A DNA stretch of 64,000 nt from Ardenticatenaceae bacterium (GTDB taxonomy: Bacteria > Chloroflexota > Anaerolineae > Promineifilales > Promineifilaceae): positions 162,297-226,296 of the forward strand of contig JACKCC010000016.1 in the NCBI GenBank assembly GCA_020634245.1. The letters run 5' to 3'. Positions 52,321 through 61,360 of this stretch are shown piece after piece; position 1 is the stretch's first letter, and every line of letters starts with the position of its first letter. A model generated the notes under the pieces. It was not told the DNA's origin. It worked only from the letters and a program-made list of their open reading frames with translations, and did no database searches. The position numbers and the translations under genes are program-made.

Positions 52321-53327
52321 GGGTATAACCTTTCTAGCAAATCGGAACGGCGTAAATCGCGCCATAAAAACGGCTGTGTTTCAATAATGTGAGCCACTTT
52401 ATCCATGAACTGCTGCAAATCGGTGGCCAGGTCCTCTGGTTTTAGTCCGGTGGTGGGCAGAGAGAATGGCTCAATGGTGATGTGGTAACGGCCGTCTACG
52501 AATTCAGGCAAGGCAGTGAATACGGCCGTTTCCAACCGCTTGCAAAAACGCAGCCCGCCCGTCTCCAGATTGACGCTGTAGCCCAAATAATCAATGGGCA
52601 CAAGCTGTGGTGGGCGCGTCACATCGGGCGGTAAAATGAAAAGCTGGTCAGGCAGTAAAAACAAAACTTCCTTGTTATAGATCACATCTAGCAGATTATT
52701 TTGTGTGCCTTTAAGCGGATCAATCACTTTCATGTGCTGGCAAGTTTTTTGAATGCGCGGCCAATACAACTTGCGGTAAAGCCAACTGCTGCCCTGCCGG
52801 GGCCGCGCATGCCCGACTTCGTGTATTTTGTATCCTTGAGATTGGAGCACAGCGGCAATCGGGTAGGCGTAAGGACCGATATGTGCCCCTAGCAGCAATA
52901 CTGCTTTGTCTTGTGTGCGGGCTTCCTCCAAATGATGCGTTCCGGCAACGGGCAGCAAATGGGCTGATTGTTCCTGAGAAAGAGTCGGGATCAAGTTCAG
53001 CGTCATAAAATTCCATACAGTCAGGGATAGTTGTTGGCGGATAATTTGTTCCACAGTGGCGTTTGGCCAGCGATTAGGGAAAATGGTTTGAAGGTGATGA
53101 CGAACGCGGTGAACATCGCGCATGCTGCTGCGATACCAGGCAACACCCAGCATCCGGCTTAGCTGCATCAAAAAGCGGGGGCGCACAGACGCGGGCAGAG
53201 CGTGTAATCCCACGATGAAACTGACAGCCAATACAAATTGTAGATCGCCAGGGGCGACTAGAGGCGGCCTTTCCTGGACGTGCAACGGCCGTTTGTGAAC
53301 TGGAACCTGCGACTGATGAGTAGACAC
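52317..53327 (-). CDS. LPLAT-superfamily acyltransferase (HtrB/PatA-like), catalytic acid altered
   Basis: This 336-residue protein has one hydrophobic stretch near 30-50 and the LPLAT pattern. In the catalytic H-X4-[DE] box I read HIGPYA (149-154), so the acidic residue is Ala. LLPDQLFILPPDV and LETAVFTALPEF follow at usual places. In Gram-negative relatives this family acylates lipid A, in actinobacteria phosphatidylinositol mannosides. In a presumed monoderm it may acylate a glycolipid or the polysaccharide anchor. It is the first gene of line B's downstream half and overlaps the flippase gene. Confidence 0.75.
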   Translation of the reverse strand: MSTHQSQVPVHKRPLHVQERPPLVAPGDLQFVLAVSFIVGLHALPASVRPRFLMQLSRMLGVAWYRSSMRDVHRVRHHLQTIFPNRWPNATVEQIIRQQLSLTVWNFMTLNLIPTLSQEQSAHLLPVAGTHHLEEARTQDKAVLLLGAHIGPYAYPIAAVLQSQGYKIHEVGHARPRQGSSWLYRKLYWPRIQKTCQHMKVIDPLKGTQNNLLDVIYNKEVLFLLPDQLFILPPDVTRPPQLVPIDYLGYSVNLETGGLRFCKRLETAVFTALPEFVDGRYHITIEPFSLPTTGLKPEDLATDLQQFMDKVAHIIETQPFLWRDLRRSDLLERLYP

Positions 53328-53344
53328 ACAATCCTTCCTTTTGA

Positions 53345-53383
53345 AATAAAAACGCGGCCCATCCTAAAAAAAAGGATGGCCGC
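53345..53383 (-). terminator. Rho-independent terminator after the small 53472 gene
   Basis: On the minus strand GCGGCCATCC pairs with GGATGGGCCGC around a T-rich loop, and the stem is followed by GTTTTTATT. It separates the small gene from the polysaccharide locus. Confidence 0.6.
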
Positions 53384-53471
53384 ACAGAGCTTGCATCAGG
53401 CCAGAAGTATTCAGTTGAATTGTTGAGAATGTCAGTGCATCCTCATTAAAAAAACTCAATATCAAAAATGT

Positions 53472-53708
53472 TTACATAATCGCATCCCCGAGTGTAAACG
53501 TGATGATCGCATAGTCAGGTTGACCACCTTTGAAGAGAATTTCAATTGTGCCTTGTTGATCGCTGTATAGCTTCATTAATCGTTCTGTAAATTGAGTTTC
53601 ATCTTCTCCTTTAAGGGACTTTTCAGTGATAGACATGCTCTCCAGAGTCGGTACACCCTTTGTAAACGAAAAATGTTTACGGCCGTACGTGATTTTTTTC
53701 ACTGACAC
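53472..53708 (-). CDS. Small hypothetical protein, 78 residues
   Basis: I do not recognise this gene. The GTG at 53708 has GGAGG 5 nt upstream (an ATG five codons earlier has no binding site). The product starts MSVKKITYGRKHFSF, is rich in Lys and Glu in the middle (SLKGEDETQFTERLMKLYSDQ), and ends with a short beta region (GTIEILFKGGQPDYAIITF). It is soluble with no signal. A terminator follows and a spacer of 388 nt precedes, so it has its own transcript. A copy of ACGGCCGT lies in its 5' part. Confidence 0.65.
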   Translation of the reverse strand: MSVKKITYGRKHFSFTKGVPTLESMSITEKSLKGEDETQFTERLMKLYSDQQGTIEILFKGGQPDYAIITFTLGDAIM

Positions 53709-53851
53709 TGCACCCTCCAACATAATGTTAAAAAATGCAAAGACCGAAAAAAATTAAGCAAACTGCTGATGGATGTGTAATGAGTGACTTATGTGAGGAT
53801 TATTTGACGAACTTGCAAGTGAAGTAACGACGTTTGTTTGCCTTGTCTATC

Positions 53852-53860
53852 ATTGTAGCA
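53852..53860 (-). promoter_or_regulatory. Possible extended -10 promoter of the small gene
   Basis: On the minus strand TGCTACAAT (TGN plus TACAAT) matches an extended -10. No good -35 is seen. A CRP-like site is centred about 66 nt upstream of the expected start point. Confidence 0.3.
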
Positions 53861-53903
53861 TGACCAATTATTGGCTGATAAGTTACATTTGGCACCCCAA
53901 AAT

Positions 53904-53919
53904 TGTGACAAATGTCACT
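53904..53919. promoter_or_regulatory. CRP/FNR-like palindrome
   Basis: TGTGA-N6-TCACT agrees with the CRP consensus TGTGA-N6-TCACA except for the last base. The inner palindrome GTGAC-N4-GTCAC is perfect. Spacing to the proposed promoter would suit a class I activator. Confidence 0.4.
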
Positions 53920-54023
53920 ACATAAATAACAGTAAGTTGTGATTTATAGTTGTGGGAATATTATTGCTAAATGATGGATTGGGGCTGTGCCAAGGTTTCG
54001 GGAATTGTCGTGAACCAAAAAAC

Positions 54024-54091
54024 GAACCGTGATGCGTGTCACAAACAGGACTTGTGTCACAAAGCACATCCTGTTTGACGCATCACGGTTC
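54024..54091. repeat. Long intergenic hairpin repeat
   Basis: GAACCGTGATGCGT (54024-54037) and ACGCATCACGGTTC (54078-54091) are perfect arms. Inner CAAACAGGA and TCCTGTTTG extend the pairing. The outer element has no T run, so it is a repeat and not clearly a terminator, though it lies just after fucU in the transcription direction. Confidence 0.8.
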
Positions 54092-54096
54092 ATGCT

Positions 54097-54531
54097 TCAC
54101 AATAGTGGCGTTACACCTTTCTTCAAAATGATATTGCCATATTTGCGTGTTTCGCCGGTCATCACCACTGCAAACGCCTCTTGTGCGCGATCATAAAAAG
54201 CAAAGCGCTCTACAAAGGTGATGGGCGGCGCATCCGGCGCATGGCGGTCAATGGCGGCCTGATAATCGGCTTCAACGGCCGTATCCGGTTCGTCGCCGGG
54301 CACGCAGGCCATCATCACCAACGGATCATTGACGTATTCATCCAGGACAAACAAGGGCAAAATGGCGTCCAGCAAATCGTCGATCTTCAAGCCATCGGCC
54401 CGAATCACCAGATCATTCATCGTGTCGCCGGGGAAATGGGCATCGGCCAGCACAATCTCATCGCCGTGTCCCATCTGGTACAACACAGCCAGCAGTTCCG
54501 GGCTGAATAGGGGGGAGATTCCTTTTAACAT
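54097..54531 (-). CDS. fucU: L-fucose mutarotase (RbsD/FucU family)
   Basis: This 144-residue enzyme interconverts the alpha and beta anomers of L-fucose (or a related sugar), so that the isomerase gets its substrate. The opening [30 protein letters not shown] is nearly canonical, with catalytic His22 and Asp30. [11 protein letters not shown] near the end is also conserved. It is the last gene of the LacI-transporter-fucose operon, 86 nt after fucI across an inverted repeat. GGAAGGTAGCT precedes the ATG. RbsD (ribose pyranase) is the main alternative, but the fucI neighbour supports FucU. Confidence 0.92.
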   Translation of the reverse strand: MLKGISPLFSPELLAVLYQMGHGDEIVLADAHFPGDTMNDLVIRADGLKIDDLLDAILPLFVLDEYVNDPLVMMACVPGDEPDTAVEADYQAAIDRHAPDAPPITFVERFAFYDRAQEAFAVVMTGETRKYGNIILKKGVTPLL

Positions 54532-54551
54532 AGCTACCTTCCAGTTAATAA

Positions 54552-54610
54552 ATCCACAGATTACGCAGATTATTCGTTCTTAATCTGTGAAATCTGCGTA
54601 ATCTGTGGAT
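54552..54610. repeat. Inverted repeat, perfect 20-bp arms
   Basis: ATCCACAGATTACGCAGATT (54552-54571) and its exact reverse complement (54591-54610) are separated by 19 nt. It lies between fucI and fucU and would form a stable hairpin in the mRNA. Confidence 0.85.
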
Positions 54611-54617
54611 AGTTTCT

Positions 54618-56414
54618 TTATCCATACAACGGCCCAAAGTTGGCGCAGGCGCGAAAATCAGCCCCCTGCGGTTCCATCGCGCCGAAGGCGGCCCAGGTAT
54701 GGGGGCGGAATAACTTCTCTTCGGGTACGTTGTGCATGTAGACCGGGATGCGCAGCATGGCGGCCAGGCTGATCAAGTCGGCGCCGATGTGGCCGTAGGA
54801 GATCGCGCCGTGATTGGCGCCCCAGTTGCTCATGACCGTGTACACGTCGCGGAACGGGCCGCTACCGTCGGTGCGTGGCACAAACCAGGTGGTCGGCCAG
54901 GTGGGATTGGTGCGTTCGTCCAAAACTTCGTGTACCTCATCGGGCAAATCGACGCTCCAGCCTTCGGCAATTTGCAGCGCCGGACCAAATCCTTTGACTA
55001 GATTGAGGCGGCACATCGTCATGGGCATGCCGCCGCGGGTACGGAATTTGGTCGACCAGCCGCCGCCGCGGAAGTATTCGGTCATCCCGGCGTGCCAGGT
55101 TGTGGCCTCCAGACAGGCTTGGGCATCTTCGGGCGTGATGTCCCACCACGGCTTCATCACCGGCTGACCATCTTGCTCTTGTTGGCCGGTGCCATCCAGC
55201 GCTGCCGGGCCAGAGTTGATGAGATGGAGAATGCCATCAGCCGCTTTGCCTTCCAATTCATACCCCGTCACCCGTTTAACTGCTTCCGGACTCCAGTAAG
55301 TGCGTACGTCGGCGAAAATTTGGGCCGAGCCGGTGAGCAGGTGGCCGAACAACATGCTGACGCCGTTGAGCGCGTCGTTTTCGGTGGCGACAGTATAGGG
55401 CTGGCGGATGCCGTTCCAGTCGAAGGAAGTGGTCAAAATCGCTTCCATAAAGTCGCCGTTGGCGAAGGCATCGGTCCATTGGCGCTGCCCCTGGAAGCCG
55501 CCGGCGATGGCGTTGTGGCCGTTGGCTTCTTCTTTGAAGCCCAGTTCGGCCAGGCGCGGATTGCCATTCATCAAATCCCGGCCAATCAGGGCCATTTTGA
55601 CCGACATTTCCCAGTCGGCGTCCTGCTGTTGGCGGCTGCGTTTGTGGGCGTCGTCGTTGTAATCCTGGCCTTCGGGGCAGTTGGCTTTGACCCAGGCCAG
55701 TGCCTTTTCGTACTCGTCGGGATCGTAAATGGCCTGTTCCATGCGCCGGGTGAATTCGGTCATGTCGATGGTTTCGACGCGCATGCCCAGGTACTGCTCG
55801 AAGAAGGGCTGATCGACGATGGAACCGGCGATGCCCATGGAGACGCCGCCCATCGCCAGGTAGGATTGGCCGCGCATCGTGGCGACGGCCAGTCCGGCGC
55901 GGGCGAAGCGCAGCAGTTTTTCCTGCACGTCTTCGGGGATGGTGCTGTCGCCGGTGTCCTGGACGTCACGGCCGTATATGCTGAACGCCGGTAAACCTTT
56001 CTGGGCGTGGGCGGCCATCACCGCCGCCAGATAAACCGCGCCGGGCCGTTCGGTGCCATTGAAGCCCCAAACCGCTTTGGGAATGAGCGGGTCCATGTCC
56101 ATCGTTTCCGAGCCGTAACACCAGGCCGGGGTGACGGTGATGGAGACGCCGACACCTTCGCGGGCGAATTTGGCTGCCGCCTGGGCTGCTTCGGCCACGC
56201 CGCCAATGCAGGTGTCGGCCACAACACATTCGACGGGCAGGCCGTTGGCATGGCGCAGGTTGGCGCTCAAGAAAGCGGCTACGTTTTGGGCCATGCCCAT
56301 GGTGGTTTCTTCTAAGGATTCGCGCACACCGTGGTAACGGCCGTCAATCGCCGGCCGTATCCCAATCTTGGGCGGATCGCCAATCAGTCGATTTTTAGGT
56401 GGATTTATTTCCAT
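54618..56414 (-). CDS. fucI: L-fucose isomerase
   Basis: This 598-residue enzyme interconverts L-fucose and L-fuculose (also D-arabinose and D-ribulose) using Mn2+. [19 protein letters not shown] at the start, [17 protein letters not shown] near 95-111 and [20 protein letters not shown] near 145-165 are typical. Metal ligands are likely the Glu of TVATEND, the Asp of FADVRTYW and the late His of [16 protein letters not shown]. The length matches the family (about 590). AAAGGAGC lies before the ATG. The operon lacks a recognisable fuculokinase or aldolase, so the fate of the fuculose (or of a related sugar) is open. Confidence 0.95.
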   Translation of the reverse strand: MEINPPKNRLIGDPPKIGIRPAIDGRYHGVRESLEETTMGMAQNVAAFLSANLRHANGLPVECVVADTCIGGVAEAAQAAAKFAREGVGVSITVTPAWCYGSETMDMDPLIPKAVWGFNGTERPGAVYLAAVMAAHAQKGLPAFSIYGRDVQDTGDSTIPEDVQEKLLRFARAGLAVATMRGQSYLAMGGVSMGIAGSIVDQPFFEQYLGMRVETIDMTEFTRRMEQAIYDPDEYEKALAWVKANCPEGQDYNDDAHKRSRQQQDADWEMSVKMALIGRDLMNGNPRLAELGFKEEANGHNAIAGGFQGQRQWTDAFANGDFMEAILTTSFDWNGIRQPYTVATENDALNGVSMLFGHLLTGSAQIFADVRTYWSPEAVKRVTGYELEGKAADGILHLINSGPAALDGTGQQEQDGQPVMKPWWDITPEDAQACLEATTWHAGMTEYFRGGGWSTKFRTRGGMPMTMCRLNLVKGFGPALQIAEGWSVDLPDEVHEVLDERTNPTWPTTWFVPRTDGSGPFRDVYTVMSNWGANHGAISYGHIGADLISLAAMLRIPVYMHNVPEEKLFRPHTWAAFGAMEPQGADFRACANFGPLYG

Positions 56415-56428
56415 CGCAAAAGCTCCTT

Positions 56429-56508
56429 TAGAAGCTGGAGCTAGAGGCTAGAGCTGGAGGAAAATGCAGGTTCCTCCTCTAGCTCTAGCTCTCCCCTCTA
56501 GCTTTCTT
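56429..56508. repeat. Inverted repeat, CTAGAGCTAG family
   Basis: Arms rich in GGAGCTAGAGGCTAGAGC and CTCTAGCTCTAGC lie between fucI and the epimerase gene. The element supplies the last few codons and stop of the epimerase. It is related to 2620-2684 and 5434-5482. Confidence 0.8.
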
Positions 56509-57450
56509 AACCTGTTCTTCAATCCAGGGGTAATTTTGGGCAATGCCATCTTTTAGGAAATATTTGGCTTGCCAGCCGGTGGAATAAATGCGTTCGTTGC
56601 TGAAATTGCGTGACTGCACGCCAACCGGGCCATCGATATGCTTGATGTTGATTGTCTTGCCGGCGACTTCGGCAACGGTTCGCACCAGTTCATCGACGGT
56701 GACGTATTCGGGGCAGCCGATGTTGACCGCACCCTGCAAATCGGAGTGCATGAGCCGGTAAATGCCATCGACCATATCGGCGACATAGGTGTAAGATCGA
56801 ACGGCCGTGCCGTCACCCCATACCTCAACCGTGCCCCCATCTTCCGCTTCGGCTACCTTGCGGCAAATGGCCGCCGGTGCTTTTTCGCGGCCGCCGGTCC
56901 AGGTACCGTAAGGGCCGTAGCAGTTCTGGAAGCGGGCGATGCGTACCGTCATGCCCTGGTTGCGCTCGTAAGCCTGGGCCATGCGTTCGGAGTATAGTTT
57001 CTCCCAGCCATACTCATTGTCGGGGTTGGCCGGAATCGCTTCGGCTTCGGTCATCTCCGGTTCGCCGGGCTGCATGTCGCGGTAAACGCAGACCGACGAG
57101 GAGAAGAAGTAGCGGGGCACGCCCAATCTGGCGGCGTGATGGGTCATGTGGATGTTGATCAGGACGCTGTTGTGCATGATTTCGCATTCGGCGGAGTGGA
57201 TGAAGCCCATCCCGCCCATGTCGGCGGCCAACTGGTACACCTCGTCAAAGGTGCCGTCGCCCAGTGTCAACGCCTGGATGCAATTGGCTTCTTCACGTAA
57301 ATCGAGCTGCAGAAATTCGTCAGCGGCCGTTTCCCGATACTCATGCTGCTTAATGTCAACACCGCGCACCCAATATTCTTCATCTTTCAACTTTTGAACC
57401 AGATGGCCGCCGATGAACCCACCAGCGCCACAGACAAGTGCTGTTTTCAT
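56485..57450 (-). CDS. GDP-mannose 3,5-epimerase-like SDR enzyme
   Basis: This 321-residue extended SDR enzyme has the NAD-binding GAGGFIGG at 8-15. DMGGMGFI (77-84) is characteristic of GDP-mannose 3,5-epimerases. The catalytic Tyr147 and Lys151 lie in YGWEK, and there is a Ser near 118. Those enzymes make GDP-L-galactose or GDP-L-gulose, consistent with an L-galacto configured sugar in this operon. The ATG at 57450 follows a repeat of AACCAAC words, and an in-frame extension through that repeat is rejected. The C-terminal residues KARGES and stop are encoded by the CTAGAG repeat. Confidence 0.85.
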   Translation of the reverse strand: MKTALVCGAGGFIGGHLVQKLKDEEYWVRGVDIKQHEYRETAADEFLQLDLREEANCIQALTLGDGTFDEVYQLAADMGGMGFIHSAECEIMHNSVLINIHMTHHAARLGVPRYFFSSSVCVYRDMQPGEPEMTEAEAIPANPDNEYGWEKLYSERMAQAYERNQGMTVRIARFQNCYGPYGTWTGGREKAPAAICRKVAEAEDGGTVEVWGDGTAVRSYTYVADMVDGIYRLMHSDLQGAVNIGCPEYVTVDELVRTVAEVAGKTINIKHIDGPVGVQSRNFSNERIYSTGWQAKYFLKDGIAQNYPWIEEQVKKARGES

Positions 57451-57468
57451 AATAATTTTAAGACCTCT

Positions 57469-57580
57469 TTTGTTAGTTTGGTGGTTGTTGGCTGGTTTGT
57501 TAGTTTGATAGTTTGTTGGTTTGCTCATTGACCACGACCAACCAACTAATTAACTAACCAACTAACCAACTAACCAACTT
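57469..57580. repeat. TTGGTTAGTT / AACTAACCAA repeat region
   Basis: A run of GTTAGTTTG and GTTTGTTGG words on one side and ACCAACTAACC words on the other forms a large imperfect inverted repeat between the kinase-fusion and epimerase genes. It resembles the linker DNA inside the ABC exporter (8443-8514). Confidence 0.8.
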
Positions 57581-57582
57581 TT

Positions 57583-58725
57583 TTAACCATGTTCACGGCG
57601 CGCCACAACACGCACCGCATTCGCAATGGGTTTGTCGGCCACTAAAATCAGGTAGCCGCCGCCGCCTGCACCGGATAACTTCCAGCCCAGGGCAATATCT
57701 TTGTATTTATCGATGAGCCGGGCCACCGATTCATTCATCATGTTGGGGAACATGGCGATTTGGGCTTCGAACGATTCGCGGATGGAACGGCCGAATCCGA
57801 TAACATCCCGCGCTTGAATCGCTTCCCAGCAGGCTTCTGTGGGATCGGCCAGCGCTTTGGCCCGTTCCAGGTTGATATACGTGTTGGCCAGCACATCATA
57901 ATCAGCGTGGCGCGGCCCCAACGTGACCAGATAAAGCGCGTTTTCCACAAATTGCAGCGCCAAATCATCTTGCAGCCGTTCGATACTCGTTGGCCAGTAT
58001 TCGCCATCGTAGTTGGCCTTCGCCAGACCGGGGAAAACAATACCGATGGCATCCTGCGAACCGGAAATCTCTTCTGTGCCCGGCGGGTTGTCGTAACAAA
58101 ACAGCATTTTGGCCAGCTTTTCCGTGCTGCCTACCGGCAGACGCGGCCCCCACATGTCGATAGCCGCCCGCCGTGTACTGGAAGCCATGCCGCTGCGGTC
58201 GTTAAATTGCAGCGTCGGCTCAATCGAAATAGTGATGACTGCGCCGGGATAATGGCGTGACACAAACGGCTGATCCAGCCAGCCCCCGGCCAGATCGATG
58301 CGGAACGGCATCTGGTTGATTGTGCGCAGTGCGGTGGTCGAGCGGGCGGTTAACCCTGCGTGTGGTTCACGCTTGAGGATGACGTACTCGACGCCGTAAT
58401 CTTCACAGAGTTTCTGTTTGTCAGGCGTGTGGCCATCTTCGTTAACGATGAAGATGTCTGGCTGGATGGCCTCAAACTCAGGCAGAAAGTCAAGCATCCC
58501 CGATCCTTGAGAAACAAAAGCGTCTTTAACACACTTCACCGATTGAACCATGTAAAGACGCTCGTTTTCTGTATTAACCGGTGCTCTTCCTTTTAACTCG
58601 TACACTGTTTTGTCAGATCCTAAAGCAACGTGCAGGTCGCCATATTGGGATGCTTCCTCAAAAAAAGCAATATGGCCGCTGTGCAGCAGATCGTAACAAC
58701 CGCTGACAAACACCTTTTTGGACAT
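57583..58725 (-). CDS. Fused cytidylyltransferase-type nucleotidyltransferase and GHMP sugar kinase
   Basis: This 380-residue protein has two domains. Residues 1-130 form a HIGH-type nucleotidyltransferase (FVSGCYDLLHSGHIAF with HSGH at 15-18, like HldE/TagD). Residues 135-380 form a GHMP kinase of fucokinase or heptokinase type: PFRIDLAGGWLD (140-151), SGMASSTRRAA (178-188) and LSGAGGGGYLIL near 352. The protein should phosphorylate a sugar at C1 and then activate it to a nucleotide sugar. Known bacterial FKP does this for fucose with a different nucleotidyltransferase fold. ATG at 58725 with AAAAGG upstream. Confidence 0.82.
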   Translation of the reverse strand: MSKKVFVSGCYDLLHSGHIAFFEEASQYGDLHVALGSDKTVYELKGRAPVNTENERLYMVQSVKCVKDAFVSQGSGMLDFLPEFEAIQPDIFIVNEDGHTPDKQKLCEDYGVEYVILKREPHAGLTARSTTALRTINQMPFRIDLAGGWLDQPFVSRHYPGAVITISIEPTLQFNDRSGMASSTRRAAIDMWGPRLPVGSTEKLAKMLFCYDNPPGTEEISGSQDAIGIVFPGLAKANYDGEYWPTSIERLQDDLALQFVENALYLVTLGPRHADYDVLANTYINLERAKALADPTEACWEAIQARDVIGFGRSIRESFEAQIAMFPNMMNESVARLIDKYKDIALGWKLSGAGGGGYLILVADKPIANAVRVVARREHG

Positions 58726-58746
58726 ATTCAAGCCTTTTGATCGTGG

Positions 58747-59718
58747 TTAGCTTTGACGACGGCGCAAAATGTCACCATAGACGGCGATAATCAAAATACA
58801 GCCGGTAACAACGATTTGCCACTCCTGGGGTACTGACAAAATGCGCAAGCCATTTGTTAAGACGCTGATAATGAATGCGCCGATGACCGTACCTAAAATG
58901 GTGCCCTCACCGCCGCTGAGGGATGTGCCGCCGATGACAACGGCGGCAATTGCGTCCAATTCGTAGCCAGCGCCTAACGCCGGTTGGGCTGAATTCAAAC
59001 GGGCGGCAATGAGAACGCCGGCCAGACCGGAAAAGAGACCGGCCAGGGCATAGATGGCAGTCTTCCATTTATCGACGTTGACGCCGGAAAGACGGGTGGC
59101 TTCTTCGTTGCTGCCCAATGCGAAGGTGTAGCGCCCCAGAATGGTTTTGGTCAGGATGATGTTGGCGATGATGGCTGCGCCAAAGAAAATCAATACGGCG
59201 TAGGGAATGCCCAAAATGTCGCCCATAGCAATCTGGCTGAAAGCCGGTGTATCGCTGAAATAGATGGGTTTCAAGCCAGAAATGACCAGGGCCAGCCCTT
59301 TGGCAATGTATAACATGCCCAGCGTGGACACAAAGGGCGGGATTTTCATTTTGGAGATGACAGTGCCATTAATCCAACCGGCAAAACCGCCGGTTAATAG
59401 GCCGCCCAGCACGCCAACGATGATGGGTAAGCCCAGGTTGGTGATGAAGACACCGGTCATGACGGCGGACAAGGTCATCACGGTACCAACAGAGAGGTCG
59501 ATACCGGCGGTGATGATGACGAAGGTGACACCAAGGGCCAGGACTCCGTTTACGGCCGTTGCCAGCAAAATCCCCACAATATTACTAAACTGGAAAAAGT
59601 TCGGCGATGCCAGCGAAAACACCACAAACATCACAATTAACCCGGCAAAAGCCAGAATTTTTTGTGAGGCGTCAGAATTGAATATAGTTTTTAACTGAAA
59701 AGATTTGGTTTGTTCCAT
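58747..59718 (-). CDS. Sugar ABC importer permease (RbsC-like)
   Basis: This 323-residue membrane protein has about nine hydrophobic segments and the family loop AGAGYELDAIAAVVIGGTSLSGGEG near 240. It pairs with the RbsA-like ATPase and the RbsB-like binding protein to form a CUT2-type importer of pentoses or hexoses. AGGTGTG lies before the ATG at 59718. The adjacent ATPase gene ends 10 nt upstream. The likely cargo is L-fucose or a related sugar because of the downstream isomerase, but this is inferred. Confidence 0.92.
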   Translation of the reverse strand: MEQTKSFQLKTIFNSDASQKILAFAGLIVMFVVFSLASPNFFQFSNIVGILLATAVNGVLALGVTFVIITAGIDLSVGTVMTLSAVMTGVFITNLGLPIIVGVLGGLLTGGFAGWINGTVISKMKIPPFVSTLGMLYIAKGLALVISGLKPIYFSDTPAFSQIAMGDILGIPYAVLIFFGAAIIANIILTKTILGRYTFALGSNEEATRLSGVNVDKWKTAIYALAGLFSGLAGVLIAARLNSAQPALGAGYELDAIAAVVIGGTSLSGGEGTILGTVIGAFIISVLTNGLRILSVPQEWQIVVTGCILIIAVYGDILRRRQS

Positions 59719-59728
59719 CGTGTCACAC

Positions 59729-61267
59729 CTATGCAGCGGCAGGAGATGCCGTAATATCATTAACTATAGCCTTACGTGCCGTAGCTAAAGTCATAATTTT
59801 TTCTTGAGTGGCTTCAGCGATAGGCAGCTCACCTGTAATTCGGCCTTCACACATCACAACGACGCGGTGGCTCATACGCAAAACCTCCGGCAGTTCCGAG
59901 GAAATCATGATGATAGACTTTCCTTGCTTTGCCAGATCATTCAGCAGCTTGTAAATTTCACTTTTAGCCCCTACGTCAATCCCGCGCGTCGGCTCATCAA
60001 AAATCAAAATATCGGTGTCGGCCGTCAGCCACTTGCCAATAACAACCTTTTGCTGATTGCCACCAGAAAGGTTCTTGACCTTCTGTTCGGCACTGGGAGT
60101 TTTTATCGCCAGGTCATCGATGTAATGCTTGGCTGTTGAACGAATCAGGGATTTGTTTACCCAGCCTAAAACCCCTAAAAACTTGCCCAACGCAGCCATG
60201 GCAACATTCTCTTTTACCTCTAATCCCAACGCCAAACCATACCGTTTGCGGTCTTCCGACAGGTAGCCAATGCCGTTCCAAACCGCCTGCTGCGGTGTGC
60301 TGATTTCGACTTGTTCTCCTTGGACATAAATTTCACCCGAATCGACAGGGTCAGCGCCAAAAATAGCCCGTGCCACCTCGGTGCGGCCCGCACCCATCAG
60401 GCCGGCAAAGCCCAGAATTTCCCCCTTCTTCAAGTGGAAATTAATATCTTGCAGCACTTTACCGCGATTCAGGTTTTTAACTTCCAGGACAACTTCTTTG
60501 CTGGGGTTTTCCGGTAGTTCCGGCGAGGCTTCATAAATTGTCCGGCCTACCATCATGCTGATGATTTGATCTGTTGGCGCCTCGGCCGTTTGTACGGTGT
60601 TAATATAATGGCCATCCCGCATGACTGTTACCCGGTCTGAAATTTGCTTCAGTTCCTCTAAACGGTGGGAAATATAAATAATGCCAACTCCCTCAGCCCG
60701 TAGTTTTCGTATGAATGTGAAGAGATCCTCAATCTCGGTTTCAGTCAAAGCGGCCGTTGGCTCATCCATAATCAACACTTCTGAATTGAAGGATAATGCC
60801 TTGGCGATTTCAACCATCTGCTGCTTGGCAATCGTCAAATTGGAGGCACGCGTTTTCGGATCTAGCTTCAAGTGCATTGAGGCAAACAATTCGGCCGTTT
60901 GCTGATTCAAGGCTGCCTCATCGAGCAAAAACTTCATATTGCGGCGCGGTTCGCGGCCAATAAAAATATTTTGCGCCAGTGTGAGGTGCGGCATCAGATT
61001 CAGTTCTTGATGAATAATGCTGATACCTAAATTTTGCGCCGCTCTAGGATTGAGGATTTCGACTTCCTCCCCCTTAAATAAAATCTGACCGGCATCTTTG
61101 GCATAGATGCCTGACAGCACCTTCATTAATGTCGATTTGCCGGCGCCATTCTCCCCAACCAGCGCGTGAACTTCTCCGGCGCGCAGTTCAAATTGGCAAT
61201 GGTCTAGTGCCCGAACGCCCGGAAAACTTTTGTCTATCCCTTTCATGGAGACCAGGATTTCGTCCAT
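59729..61267 (-). CDS. Sugar ABC importer ATPase with two nucleotide-binding domains (RbsA-like)
   Basis: The protein has 512 residues and two ATPase domains in tandem. The first has Walker [10 protein letters not shown] near 38 and LTIAKQQ as a signature-like segment. The second has [10 protein letters not shown] (Walker A lacking Lys, as is usual for the second domain) and an intact signature LSGGNQQ near 408. Walker B motifs LIMDEPT and LIFDEPT are clear. It energises sugar uptake with the adjacent permease and binding protein. GAAGGGAAGAGC precedes the ATG. Confidence 0.95.
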   Translation of the reverse strand: MDEILVSMKGIDKSFPGVRALDHCQFELRAGEVHALVGENGAGKSTLMKVLSGIYAKDAGQILFKGEEVEILNPRAAQNLGISIIHQELNLMPHLTLAQNIFIGREPRRNMKFLLDEAALNQQTAELFASMHLKLDPKTRASNLTIAKQQMVEIAKALSFNSEVLIMDEPTAALTETEIEDLFTFIRKLRAEGVGIIYISHRLEELKQISDRVTVMRDGHYINTVQTAEAPTDQIISMMVGRTIYEASPELPENPSKEVVLEVKNLNRGKVLQDINFHLKKGEILGFAGLMGAGRTEVARAIFGADPVDSGEIYVQGEQVEISTPQQAVWNGIGYLSEDRKRYGLALGLEVKENVAMAALGKFLGVLGWVNKSLIRSTAKHYIDDLAIKTPSAEQKVKNLSGGNQQKVVIGKWLTADTDILIFDEPTRGIDVGAKSEIYKLLNDLAKQGKSIIMISSELPEVLRMSHRVVVMCEGRITGELPIAEATQEKIMTLATARKAIVNDITASPAAA

Positions 61268-61286
61268 TTGCTCTTCCCTTCACAAT

Positions 61287-61345
61287 CAACTTCCCGGAAG
61301 TTTTACCAAAACAAGTTCGCCCACAGGCAAACTTTCGGGAAGTTG
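61287..61345. repeat. Inverted repeat CAACTTCCCGGAAGTTT
   Basis: Arms at 61287-61303 and 61329-61345 are complementary apart from one base, with a 25-nt loop. Its CTTCCCGGAAG core recurs near 12560. Confidence 0.8.
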
Positions 61346-61360
61346 GTTCTTAAAAACAAT

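Larger units (their letters stand above)
53709..54096. other. Regulatory spacer between the small gene and fucU
   Basis: The spacer has no coding frame. It holds a possible extended -10 promoter for the small gene (53852-53860), a CRP-like palindrome (53904-53919) and a long hairpin repeat (54024-54091). Confidence 0.55.

Noticed and set aside
53345..53383. Considered as a plus-strand terminator
   Set aside because: The T run follows the stem only on the minus strand; the plus strand is followed by ACAGAGC.
55092..55994. Long plus-strand frame (300 codons) opposite fucI
   Set aside because: It is an antisense shadow created by the codon bias of fucI, with no binding site or domain.
57469..57580. 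Repeat region considered as a CRISPR array
   Set aside because: The words are short, imperfect and self-complementary, with no spacers of constant length and no cas genes.
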